From positions 1-6,542 of the forward strand of contig DBBL01000166.1 of NCBI GenBank assembly GCA_002292185.1: DNA of 6,542 nucleotides, in the 5' to 3' direction. The notes below the pieces were generated by a model. That model worked only from the letters and a program-made list of their open reading frames with translations, did no database searches and had not been told where the DNA came from. Position numbers and translations under genes: made by a program. Positions 1 to 5,997 of the stretch are shown piece by piece. Within the stretch, counting starts at the first letter, position 1. Each line of letters starts with the position of its first letter. Source of the stretch: Akkermansiaceae bacterium UBA985. GTDB lineage: Bacteria; Verrucomicrobiota; Verrucomicrobiia; Verrucomicrobiales; Akkermansiaceae.

Positions 1-474
1 TGGATTGGTCGCTTGGTGAGTCTCTCAAAGTGGATGCCCGAAATGGAACTTCCAAGCTTTGACGAAGATGACAAGCTGATGGTGTTAGAAGAGCTTTGTC
101 AGGGGGCAAAGTCTTACAAGGAAATCAAGAATCGAGAGGTGATGCCTATTCTCACAAAGTGGTTATCAGCGGGCCAGCAGGCGGTGCTGGATGCTTATGC
201 ACCATTGGAGGTGACTTTGAGTAATGGTAAGAAAGCCAAGGTTAGATACTCGGCTGACGGAGACCCGTGGATCGCCATGAAGATGCAGTTTCTCTATGAT
301 GTGGATGAGTTGCCAGAAATCGCGCAGGGCAAGGTGAAGCTACTCGTTCACATTCTTGCTCCCAATCAGAGGCCGTGGCAGGTGACGGGGGACTTGAAGG
401 GGTTCTGGGAGCGTGGCTACCCACAGATGAAAAAGGATCTGGCGGGGCGTTATCCCAAGCACGAGTGGCGGTGA
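1..474 (+). CDS. hrpB: ATP-dependent helicase HrpB, C-terminal end (5' part outside window)
   Basis: The frame is open from the first base and ends with TGA at 472-474, giving 157 codons of a protein that is usually about 800-850 aa. The visible part matches the HrpB C-terminal domain. It begins with a W-(M/L)-P-E-x-x-L-P segment (WMPEMELPSF) and continues through the stretch around ILAPNQRPWQVTGDL. It closes with the family's typical GFWERGYPQMKKDL and GRYPKH ending. HrpB is a DEAH-type superfamily 2 helicase of the cytoplasm whose RNA or RNP substrate is poorly defined. It is unrelated to the type III secretion protein of the same name. The helicase core lies upstream of the window, so its motifs cannot be checked. 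A TTG at 13 is in frame but is internal, because homology continues to the left of it. The gene converges on the VHL-domain gene. Confidence 0.9.
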   Translation, partial: WIGRLVSLSKWMPEMELPSFDEDDKLMVLEELCQGAKSYKEIKNREVMPILTKWLSAGQQAVLDAYAPLEVTLSNGKKAKVRYSADGDPWIAMKMQFLYDVDELPEIAQGKVKLLVHILAPNQRPWQVTGDLKGFWERGYPQMKKDLAGRYPKHEWR

Positions 475-479
475 TTACT

Positions 480-498
480 GGCAATTTGCTTTTTTGCC
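480..498 (+). terminator. weak hairpin just after hrpB
   Basis: GGCAA (480-484) pairs with TTGCC (494-498) around a 9-nt T-rich loop, 5 nt after the hrpB stop. The T run lies inside the loop and 3' arm rather than after the stem, so this is a poor match to an intrinsic terminator. It is the best candidate I see for ending hrpB transcription. Confidence 0.25.
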
Positions 499-530
499 GA
501 GTGTCTCTGAAATATTCCTGATTACTGGCT

Positions 531-572
531 TAAGGAGGTAAGAGCTTGTTTGCGCCGCGGACACCTCACTTA
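531..572. repeat. imperfect inverted repeat between convergent genes, left arm is a perfect Shine-Dalgarno string
   Basis: TAAGGAGGT (531-539) pairs with ACCTC-A-CTTA (563-572), giving nine base pairs with one bulged A and a 23-nt loop. The right arm overlaps the stop codon of the VHL-domain gene (566-568). No T run follows on either strand, so a terminator role is doubtful. The left arm equals the full anti-anti-Shine-Dalgarno sequence, yet no convincing gene follows it. The only start at proper distance is a TTG at 546, which opens 26 codons antisense to the neighbour. Confidence 0.4.
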
Positions 573-1324
573 GGAATAATAATGCTTTCGTTCTGGTCGA
601 TGAGAATGGGATCTACCTGGCTGTGAATGTTGCCTTCACTGTCCGCAAAGATCCAGGGATGGCTCACGAAGGTTTCTTGAGTGTGTTTCATGCCGGGGCT
701 CAGGGTGCGGTAGTGTTTGGGCTGGCCCTTATAGTCCATCCAGAAAACGTGTACGTCATCTTCGCGGGTATTCTCGAAGGTGAGTGTAGCTCGCTCTTTT
801 GCCTCGATGGATTTGAGATCACGGACCGATTCCGGGACATCAAATATAACCGTCTTCAGGGGCAAGAGATGCATGCCCCCTTCGAAAGATAGCCGCTTGT
901 TTTCCAAATCAAATCCAAAGAGCTCTTGGCCTTGTTTATCGTATATCACAAGGTGGTTATCCTGCCGCGTAACTTCCAGATCCACCGTGCTCAAGATCTG
1001 CTGGTTTCCGGGCTGTGACAGAATATTCTGCCGGGTCTCCTGCGCTCTCTGTAGCCGTTTTAGTTGAGACTGAGTGCTGGCCAGTTGGGCACTCATGGTT
1101 TGGTGTTGTTTGCGCAGTTGGGCATTCTCGGCCTTCAGCTTCTCTGTTTTTGGTCCCGGCTTTGAATCGGTATGAGCGGACTGCGACTTCGACCCAGCGG
1201 AGTAATGTAAGAAGCTGCTTTCTTGGCTCTCGCGGCCGGTCGAAACTTCCTGTTTCCAGTAGATGTTGGCTACTATTAAGATGCCAAGTAGGATCAAAGG
1301 GATAAAAAGTCTTCTAAACATCAT
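566..1324 (-). CDS. membrane-anchored coiled-coil protein with a VHL beta domain
   Basis: This is a 252-aa protein. Residues 5-22 form one hydrophobic segment after MMFRR, as in an N-in signal anchor, so the rest should face the periplasm. Residues about 30-57 are polar linker. Residues about 58-98 are a Gln/Lys/Leu-rich coiled coil. Residues about 112-165 are a beta-rich stretch I do not recognise. Residues about 175-251 match the beta domain of the von Hippel-Lindau protein. Placed on human pVHL, F183/N185 match F76/N78, W195 matches W88, Y205 matches Y98, T207-L208 match T100-L101, P210-G211 match P103-G104, T218 stands at S111, H222 matches H115 and W224 matches W117. The W88, Y98, S111, H115 and W117 positions line the pocket that binds hydroxyproline in HIF-alpha. 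The chain ends after the last beta strand, so the elongin-binding alpha domain is absent. Two ATGs are adjacent (1324 and 1321) and neither has a clear ribosome binding site. The gene lies 120 nt after the secretion ATPase gene. Assignment is by reading and alignment by eye; the cellular role is unknown. Confidence 0.82.
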   Translation of the reverse strand: MMFRRLFIPLILLGILIVANIYWKQEVSTGRESQESSFLHYSAGSKSQSAHTDSKPGPKTEKLKAENAQLRKQHQTMSAQLASTQSQLKRLQRAQETRQNILSQPGNQQILSTVDLEVTRQDNHLVIYDKQGQELFGFDLENKRLSFEGGMHLLPLKTVIFDVPESVRDLKSIEAKERATLTFENTREDDVHVFWMDYKGQPKHYRTLSPGMKHTQETFVSHPWIFADSEGNIHSQVDPILIDQNESIIIPK

Positions 1325-1365
1325 GCTTGTGTTGTTCTGCTGGTTTATAAGTTAGTTTGATCGCC

Positions 1366-1381
1366 CACTACTGCACTACTG
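1366..1381. repeat. 8-bp unit repeated twice in the spacer before the VHL-domain gene
   Basis: CACTACTG occurs twice in perfect tandem. It lies in the 120-nt spacer between the ATPase stop and the VHL-domain start, 42-57 nt upstream of the latter. It could be half sites of a binding site or slippage by chance. The same spacer has an AT-rich TTATAA (minus strand, about 1347-1352) but no matching -35 box. Confidence 0.4.
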
Positions 1382-1444
1382 TAATTCCTGCACCTTGGCG
1401 CAACAGCACGTCTCGGGTAAATACCTCGCCTTGAGCATTTCATG

Positions 1445-3514
1445 CTAAATAATGTGCAGCATTTCCTTTATGTTGATATCCCCGGAGATGACGAGCTCGC
1501 GCACGTGTGCCTTGAGCGGGATCATGCCAGCCCTGGTTGCCGCAGCCTGGAGCTCGCTGTGCGTGGGGCGTGAAAAGATGACGTGGCGCATTTCTTCGTC
1601 AATCTTGACCATTTCGTAGACGCCGATTCGGCCGTGGTAGCCGGTTCGAAAACAGGAGTCGCAACCGCGGCTGCGGTAGAGGGTAATGGGTTCATCGCCT
1701 TCGACCTCCAATTCTTTGCGTTCCATTGCATCTGCTTCGTAGGGTTCGCGGCAATTCTTGCAGATGCGGTGGACTAGGCGCTGAAAGACCACGCCGGAGA
1801 GGGCGTTGCCCGCAGAAAAACCGGTTACGCCAAGTTGCATCAAGGAAGCAACGGCGCCAGTGGCCGAGTTTGCGTGGATGGTGGAAAGTACGAGGGTGCC
1901 ACTGAGGGCGGCGCGAATAGCGATCTGGACCGTCTCTTCGTCGCGAATTTCGCCGATCATGAGGGTGTCGGCATCTTGACGCAAGAGGGCGCGGACACCG
2001 GCGCTAAAGGTCAAGCCCCGCTTGTTTTGCACCTGAACCTGAGTGACGCCGGAGAGTTCAAATTCGACGGGGTCCTCGATGGTCATGATGTTCTGATTAA
2101 AACAATCCAGGCAATTCAGACAGGAATAAAGGGTGGTAGTTTTGCCAGATCCCACAGGACCTGCAGTCAGGACGAGGCCACTCGGTGAATTGAGCATCTC
2201 GGTCATCAGCTGGCGCTGATTCTCTAACATGCCCAGCTGCTGAAAGCTCGAAAACGCCATCTCGCTTTGAACTAAGCGCATGGCTATGGTTTCGCCATAC
2301 ATCGAGGGAACGGTGGCAATTCGAAAATTCCGATCGGCATCGTCAATACGGAGATTCAGGTGACCGTCTTGGGGCATAAAGCGCTGCTCGATTTCCATGC
2401 CGGCGAGACCCTTGATGCGAGCGGAAACCCGGCGCGCCATGTCAGTATCTAGTGTTAGAAAATCGTGTAGGATGCCGTCAACGCGATAGCGTACTCGAGC
2501 AGAATCGAGAGACGGCTCGATATGAATGTCGCTGCCTTCGGCATTGATTAATCCGCGCAAAATAATGGTTAGCATGTTCGCCGCGGGGGATTCATCCTCT
2601 TTTGTTTCGCTATCTTGAGTGTAGGCACTTTTAAAGGTGTCGACGGAAACTAAACGTTCGAGAAGTTCTTCTAGTCGAGCTCGCGGCGCCAAGACCGGTT
2701 GCATCGGCATTTTGAGCATGAGGCCTAACTTGGTCATTTCCTCCATGTGGCGGGGATCGGAAAAAGCCACAAAAAGTTGTTCCGCTTCGACTTTATAAGG
2801 CAGGGCCGTGAAGCGCAGCAAAACCCCGCTCGGAATCATGCGTAGCAGGTGGGTCGATATTTCATCAACGTCCGCCAAATCGTCGAAGGGTAGCCCCAAC
2901 TCCAATGCCGCGCCTCGCTCGAGCACCTCATCGGATACCATGCTGTTTTCTTTCAGATAGCGGCCAAATTCGATTTTCTGGGCTTTTGCTTCACGCCAGG
3001 CTGCATCGAGTTGCTCCTCGCTACAAATGCCTTCATCTATCAGATAGCGGCAAAGCACAGGACGGGGGCGCTTGCCAAATGGCAACTCAATGTCGGATTT
3101 TAGAAATTGAACCACGTCTGCGGGCAGGGTCATTTTTAATTGGAGCAGCGTGCGCCACAGCGGCTGGCCGGTTCGCTCCATTACCGATTTAGCTTTAGTG
3201 AGTTGTTCCTGTGTAATGAGGCCTCGCTCCATCATGCTTTGACCTAATGATTCGGTAACGTCATCGTCTGAATTGCGCAGCTCGTCATATTGCTCGCGGG
3301 TAATCCAGCTACGTTGCAGCGCCAGGTCGGCTAAATCTCCCGTAGTTTTTTCCATCAACGGGCGATTGACGTCATAGGTCATGACGTCACGAATGGTTTG
3401 CCAAGATAACTTTTCGGTCAGAAGCTCAACAAAGTCTTTGTTGCGAACTTCTGCTGACGCGGGTTTATCAGCCGGTGCTTCTTCTTCGATTGGTTCAGCC
3501 TTATTGTTAGTCAT
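1445..3514 (-). CDS. GspE/PilB-family type II secretion / type IV pilus assembly ATPase
   Basis: This is a 689-aa hexameric traffic ATPase acting at the cytoplasmic face of the inner membrane, powering pilus or pseudopilus assembly. The N-terminal third (about 60-285) consists of GspE/MshE-type helical modules. Two of them, residues 89-146 and 153-210, align without gaps and both end in LPF. The ATPase core follows. Walker A is GPVGSGKTT (452-460), the Asp box is TIEDPVEFE (478-486), Walker B is LMIGEIRDE (518-526) and the His box is STIHANSA (544-551). Zinc-type cysteine pairs CxxC stand at 585/588 and 618/621, as in most GspE/PilB proteins. An extra CxxCxxC (465, 468, 471) lies just after Walker A. 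The ATG at 3514 is preferred because AAGGA precedes it by 5 nt. An in-frame ATG at 3556 would add 14 residues but lies inside a leader hairpin. All catalytic motifs are intact. Neither pilB nor gspE can be chosen, because no partner genes are visible. Confidence 0.93.
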   Translation of the reverse strand: MTNNKAEPIEEEAPADKPASAEVRNKDFVELLTEKLSWQTIRDVMTYDVNRPLMEKTTGDLADLALQRSWITREQYDELRNSDDDVTESLGQSMMERGLITQEQLTKAKSVMERTGQPLWRTLLQLKMTLPADVVQFLKSDIELPFGKRPRPVLCRYLIDEGICSEEQLDAAWREAKAQKIEFGRYLKENSMVSDEVLERGAALELGLPFDDLADVDEISTHLLRMIPSGVLLRFTALPYKVEAEQLFVAFSDPRHMEEMTKLGLMLKMPMQPVLAPRARLEELLERLVSVDTFKSAYTQDSETKEDESPAANMLTIILRGLINAEGSDIHIEPSLDSARVRYRVDGILHDFLTLDTDMARRVSARIKGLAGMEIEQRFMPQDGHLNLRIDDADRNFRIATVPSMYGETIAMRLVQSEMAFSSFQQLGMLENQRQLMTEMLNSPSGLVLTAGPVGSGKTTTLYSCLNCLDCFNQNIMTIEDPVEFELSGVTQVQVQNKRGLTFSAGVRALLRQDADTLMIGEIRDEETVQIAIRAALSGTLVLSTIHANSATGAVASLMQLGVTGFSAGNALSGVVFQRLVHRICKNCREPYEADAMERKELEVEGDEPITLYRSRGCDSCFRTGYHGRIGVYEMVKIDEEMRHVIFSRPTHSELQAAATRAGMIPLKAHVRELVISGDINIKEMLHII

Positions 3515-3519
3515 GGTAA

Positions 3520-3524
3520 TCCTT
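3520..3524 (-). promoter_or_regulatory. ribosome binding site that sets the ATPase start
   Basis: On the minus strand the sequence reads AAGGA, then TTACC, then ATG (3514). This 5-nt spacing favours the ATG at 3514 over the in-frame ATG at 3556. Confidence 0.75.
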
Positions 3525-3548
3525 TTTCTTGGAACTCGTGTTATGCCC

Positions 3549-3570
3549 CTCCTCATTTCCCTGCGAGGAG
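3549..3570 (-). repeat. hairpin in the leader of the ATPase gene
   Basis: CTCCTC and GAGGAG (minus-strand order) form a perfect 6-bp stem with a 10-nt loop, 35-56 nt upstream of the chosen ATPase start. The 3' arm is purine-rich and Shine-Dalgarno-like (GAGGAGGGG), but no sensible start follows it. This may affect mRNA folding; no function can be assigned. Confidence 0.4.
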
Positions 3571-3624
3571 TTTCCTTTCTGAGGGAGCTCGTTGAGATTA
3601 TCGCGTTGGCGATTCGATGTAGAG

Positions 3625-3639
3625 AGGTTTTAAAAACCT
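3625..3639. promoter_or_regulatory. 15-bp perfect palindrome upstream of the ATPase gene, possible operator
   Basis: AGGTTTT and AAAACCT flank a single central base. The palindrome lies 111-125 nt upstream of the ATPase start, in the 202-nt spacer after the permease gene. A TTGGCA (minus strand, 3662-3657) lies 17 nt before it, but no good -10 box overlaps it. A regulator binding site near a promoter is possible; a random AT-rich dyad is the alternative. Confidence 0.35.
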
Positions 3640-3690
3640 AGTCCGTTAACTTACCGTGCCAAGGAAATATTTAGCAGTGGGTGCTTTGGG

Positions 3691-3709
3691 GGCGCTTGTA
3701 TAGGGCGCC
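3691..3709 (-). terminator. GC-rich hairpin after the permease gene, candidate terminator
   Basis: GGCGC and GCGCC form a 5-bp all-GC stem with a 9-nt loop, starting about 7 nt after the permease stop on the minus strand. No U run follows (the next bases are CCCAAAG), so it may be a processing or pausing structure rather than an intrinsic terminator. Confidence 0.3.
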
Positions 3710-3716
3710 TCTATTC

Positions 3717-5540
3717 CTAGAACGGCCAGAGCACGGGGATCAAGAAGGTGGCTATCAGCCAGAGGATGACGGCGAGGGGGAAACCGGCACGGAAGAAGTC
3801 GCCGAATTTGTAGCCGCCGGCACTGTAAACGAAGGTATTGGTCTGGTAGCCGATCGGGGTGGAGAAGCTGGCGGAGGAGCCAAACATGACGGCGATGATA
3901 AAGGGAACGGGGTCAACGCCGAGGGATTGGGCGATGATGATGGCGAGGGGTGTGAGCAGAACGGCTACTGCGTTATTAGATACGATTTCTGTCAACACGG
4001 CTGCAAGCAGGTAAATGAGCGAGAGCATGATCCATGGGTTTTCAATGCCAAGGCCCTCGGTCATGCCGCCAGCGATGAGCTGAGCGAGACCTGATTCATC
4101 AATGGCCATACCTAGGCCGAGCATGCCAAAGATCATAAAGACGACCCGCCACTCGATGGCGCGGTAGGCTTCCTGTGGTTGCACGCAGCGGGTGATGAGC
4201 ACGATCAGCGCGCTAGTGAGAGCAAGCTGGACAATTGGAATTTTAGGAATGAAAAAGTGACCTCCCAGGGCGCCGAAGATCATGAATAAGAGTAGGGCAG
4301 CGATGGCGATAGGGGCCTTGCTTTGTCTGTGTATGTTGACCTCTGGTTCACTCAGGTTAATAAAGTCACGGCGTTGAAATAGGGCGTGAATTTTGTCTGT
4401 GGGTCCCTGAACGAGCAAGGTGTCACCAAAGGCGAGCTTTTCGTCTTCGAAACGCTCTTGCAGGTTCTTGCCGCGGCGGTGGACGGCGAGGATGATAACA
4501 CCAAAGCGTTGCCGGAACTGAAGTTCCTTGAGGCTTTTACCGGTCATGGTGGACTCGGGCCCGATGATGCCTTCCATCAGTAGGGCAGTTTCAGTGCGCA
4601 GGCCTTCGAGTCCCCAGCCGGCTTTGCCTCGGACGTTGATGCCTTCGGTCTCGGAAATGCCTACCATGCCCTCAAGGGCTCCCTTGAAAACGATCTCATC
4701 ACCTGCCTGAAATATAATTTCGTTGAGAGGTTGCTGAACCCTGCGGTCTTCACGTAGCACCTCTAACACACGCGCTTTTTTCATGGCGGAGAGGGCGGAG
4801 TTCTCAAAACTAATACCATCGAGTTCACTTCCTTTTTGGACAAAGGCATGGGTGATGAACTCCCGGGATTGTTGATTTTGGATCAGGGTGGCGAGGGTGA
4901 GTCTGGTCGGCAGAAGTTTTCTGCCGATGGTCAGCATGTAGATGAAGGTGGTGGCGACAAAGATGATTCCCAGAGGGGTGATGGAAAACATACTGAAGTT
5001 GTCGATGCCTTGTTTTTCGGCGATGCCTACAGCAATCAGATTGGTGGATGTTCCAATGATGGTCATGGTGCCACCAACGATGGCGGCGTAGGAGAGCGGG
5101 ATGAGAAATTTGGAGGCGATGAAGTCTTTTTTGCGGCAAATGGCGAGCACGATGGGCATGAAGACCACCACTACTGGGGTGTTGTTGACGAAGCCGGAAA
5201 GCACGGCGACGATGGCCATCATGACCATCAGCATGCGCACGGGGGAGTTACCGGCGATTTTTTCGAACCAATTGCCCAGTGCCTCAATGACCCCAGTTCT
5301 CTCCAAGCTCGCGCTGAGGATAAACATGCAGGCGACCGTGATCGGGGCGGGATGGGAAAAAACCTTGAGTGCGTTGTAAGGATCCTCTGGGTCCACACTG
5401 AGGATGCCTGTGATCACGCAAGCAAGAAGCGCGGCGAGGGCAGTGAGCTCAACAGATATCCATTCCCTCGTGAAGGAAATGAAAACAAGCACCACCAGAA
5501 TGGCGAGGAATGCCTGTTGCCATGTTTCAAAGATCCACAT
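3717..5540 (-). CDS. SLC13/DASS-family anion permease with two RCK_C (TrkA_C) domains
   Basis: This is a 607-aa inner-membrane carrier. The N-terminal half (residues 9-207) has about six hydrophobic segments, including GFVNNTPVVVVFMP (116-129) and GTSTN (163-167). A cytoplasmic stretch (about 210-405) holds two RCK_C-like units, roughly 231-290 and 318-389; the second runs from MEGIIGPES to DTLLVQGP. The C-terminal half (408-605) repeats the membrane fold with EIVSNNAVAVLLTPLA (518-533) and TPIGYQTN (561-568). The paired NNT/SNN and TSTN/YQTN motifs are the substrate and cation sites of the divalent anion:sodium symporter family. Members with this RCK_C insertion carry sulfate or dicarboxylates, and the substrate here cannot be read from sequence. 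RCK_C domains usually sense small ligands, so transport may be gated. Length and architecture are normal. The ATG at 5540 has no Shine-Dalgarno sequence and sits 2 nt after an 8-bp hairpin. The gene lies 69 nt downstream of infA on the same strand and may be co-transcribed. Confidence 0.92.
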   Translation of the reverse strand: MWIFETWQQAFLAILVVLVFISFTREWISVELTALAALLACVITGILSVDPEDPYNALKVFSHPAPITVACMFILSASLERTGVIEALGNWFEKIAGNSPVRMLMVMMAIVAVLSGFVNNTPVVVVFMPIVLAICRKKDFIASKFLIPLSYAAIVGGTMTIIGTSTNLIAVGIAEKQGIDNFSMFSITPLGIIFVATTFIYMLTIGRKLLPTRLTLATLIQNQQSREFITHAFVQKGSELDGISFENSALSAMKKARVLEVLREDRRVQQPLNEIIFQAGDEIVFKGALEGMVGISETEGINVRGKAGWGLEGLRTETALLMEGIIGPESTMTGKSLKELQFRQRFGVIILAVHRRGKNLQERFEDEKLAFGDTLLVQGPTDKIHALFQRRDFINLSEPEVNIHRQSKAPIAIAALLLFMIFGALGGHFFIPKIPIVQLALTSALIVLITRCVQPQEAYRAIEWRVVFMIFGMLGLGMAIDESGLAQLIAGGMTEGLGIENPWIMLSLIYLLAAVLTEIVSNNAVAVLLTPLAIIIAQSLGVDPVPFIIAVMFGSSASFSTPIGYQTNTFVYSAGGYKFGDFFRAGFPLAVILWLIATFLIPVLWPF

Positions 5541-5541
5541 T

Positions 5542-5563
5542 ACAGGTATACTAGAATACCTAT
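5542..5563 (-). promoter_or_regulatory. 8-bp hairpin immediately before the permease start codon
   Basis: On the minus strand ATAGGTAT pairs with ATACCTGT (one G-U pair) around a 6-nt loop. The ATG begins 2 nt after the stem. No Shine-Dalgarno sequence occurs at normal distance. The AGGT in the left arm would come near the start only if the hairpin folds. This could be a translational control element or part of the infA 3' end. Confidence 0.45.
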
Positions 5564-5609
5564 GGCTGTGTTTACCAGAAAACTATACGGAAGTTTTTCA
5601 GCGGAAACA

Positions 5610-5981
5610 CTAACCAATCCGGAAAACGATGCGTGCCTTGGTGGTGTCATAGGGTGACATTTCCATTTTGACCTTATCGCCAACAACAAGGCGGATGAAT
5701 CGCTTACGCATTTTTCCAGAAATGTGAGCGAGGACTTCGTGGCCACTGGGTAGTGCTACCTTGAACATGGTGCCGGCAAGCACTGACGCAATCGTGCCCT
5801 CAACCTCGACAGATTTGTCTTCACGGCCATCGTCTTTTTTGACACGTGGGCCATAGTTGTGTCGGTTGCGACGGCGACCGCCACCTCCTCTTTTAGGTTT
5901 TCCTGCGATAATAATGCTCCTTTGTTGATTAAGAATAACTCCGTGTGCTGCTGAATGCTGCGCAGAGAGTGGCGACATCAT
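5610..5981 (-). CDS. infA: translation initiation factor IF-1 with basic N-terminal extension
   Basis: IF-1 binds the 30S A site and aids start-codon selection together with IF-2 and IF-3. The C-terminal 67 residues are a full S1/OB-fold IF-1. They run from SVEVEGTIASVLAG through TMFKVALPSGHEVLAHISGK and MRKRF to PYDTTKARIVFR, close to the 72-aa E. coli protein. In front is an extension with a Gly/Arg-rich run (RGGGGRRRNR) not found in E. coli IF-1. The coordinates given use the first ATG (5981; a second is at 5978), making 123 aa. Neither ATG has a ribosome binding site. A strong AAAGGAG (5923-5917) lies inside this reading frame and points at ATT 5915, ATT 5912 or ATC 5909. The true start may therefore be one of these, giving 99-101 aa beginning (M)AGKPKR if ATC is used. 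No in-frame ATG, GTG or TTG lies between 5978 and the OB fold. The permease gene follows after 69 nt. Confidence 0.95.
   Translation of the reverse strand: MMSPLSAQHSAAHGVILNQQRSIIIAGKPKRGGGGRRRNRHNYGPRVKKDDGREDKSVEVEGTIASVLAGTMFKVALPSGHEVLAHISGKMRKRFIRLVVGDKVKMEMSPYDTTKARIVFRIG
5917..5923 (-). promoter_or_regulatory. strong Shine-Dalgarno before non-ATG codons of infA
   Basis: AAAGGAG is followed by C, then ATT, ATT and ATC in the infA frame. Spacings from its last G are 1, 4 and 7 nt. The 7-nt spacing to ATC (5909-5907) or the 4-nt spacing to ATT (5912-5910) fits initiation. No ATG, GTG or TTG in any frame sits at proper distance with a long reading frame. Confidence 0.6.
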
Positions 5982-5997
5982 CTTGATTTAAAGGCAT
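5929..5997 (-). CDS. possible 22-codon leader peptide upstream of infA
   Basis: ATG at 5997 is preceded by AAGG (6008-6005) with a 7-nt spacing, which is better placed than anything before the in-frame infA ATGs. The reading frame MPLNQDDVATLCAAFSSTRSYS ends in TAA at 5931-5929. That is 5 nt before the infA Shine-Dalgarno sequence and 13-19 nt before the ATT/ATC codons. It overlaps the upstream part of the long infA frame in another phase. If translated, it would couple ribosomes to infA. A short frame of this kind can also arise by chance. Confidence 0.3.
   Translation of the reverse strand: MPLNQDDVATLCAAFSSTRSYS

Noticed and set aside
3367..3389. two TGACGTCA palindromes 15 nt apart
   Set aside because: They lie inside the ATPase coding region and follow from the repeated residues D-V in DVMTYDV. 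No regulatory setting is evident.
3515..3556. upstream ATG at 3556 as the ATPase start
   Set aside because: It has no ribosome binding site in front and lies in a hairpin loop, whereas the ATG at 3514 has AAGGA at 5 nt. The extra 14 residues are a basic stretch unlike family N-termini.
3645..3662. sigma-54 promoter for the ATPase gene
   Set aside because: Only the -24 half (TTGGCACG) matches. At the -12 position the needed GC is replaced by TA, so it is noted only as context for the nearby palindrome.
3681..4094. 137-codon open frame on the plus strand antisense to the permease 3' end
   Set aside because: Its Gly/Glu-rich, low-complexity translation mirrors the permease's hydrophobic C-terminus. 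There is no ribosome binding site and no known domain.
4836..5657. 273-codon open frame on the plus strand, antisense to the permease
   Set aside because: It is rich in Gly, Asp and His with no recognisable domain, as expected from the complement of hydrophobic membrane codons. The permease on the other strand has full family motifs.
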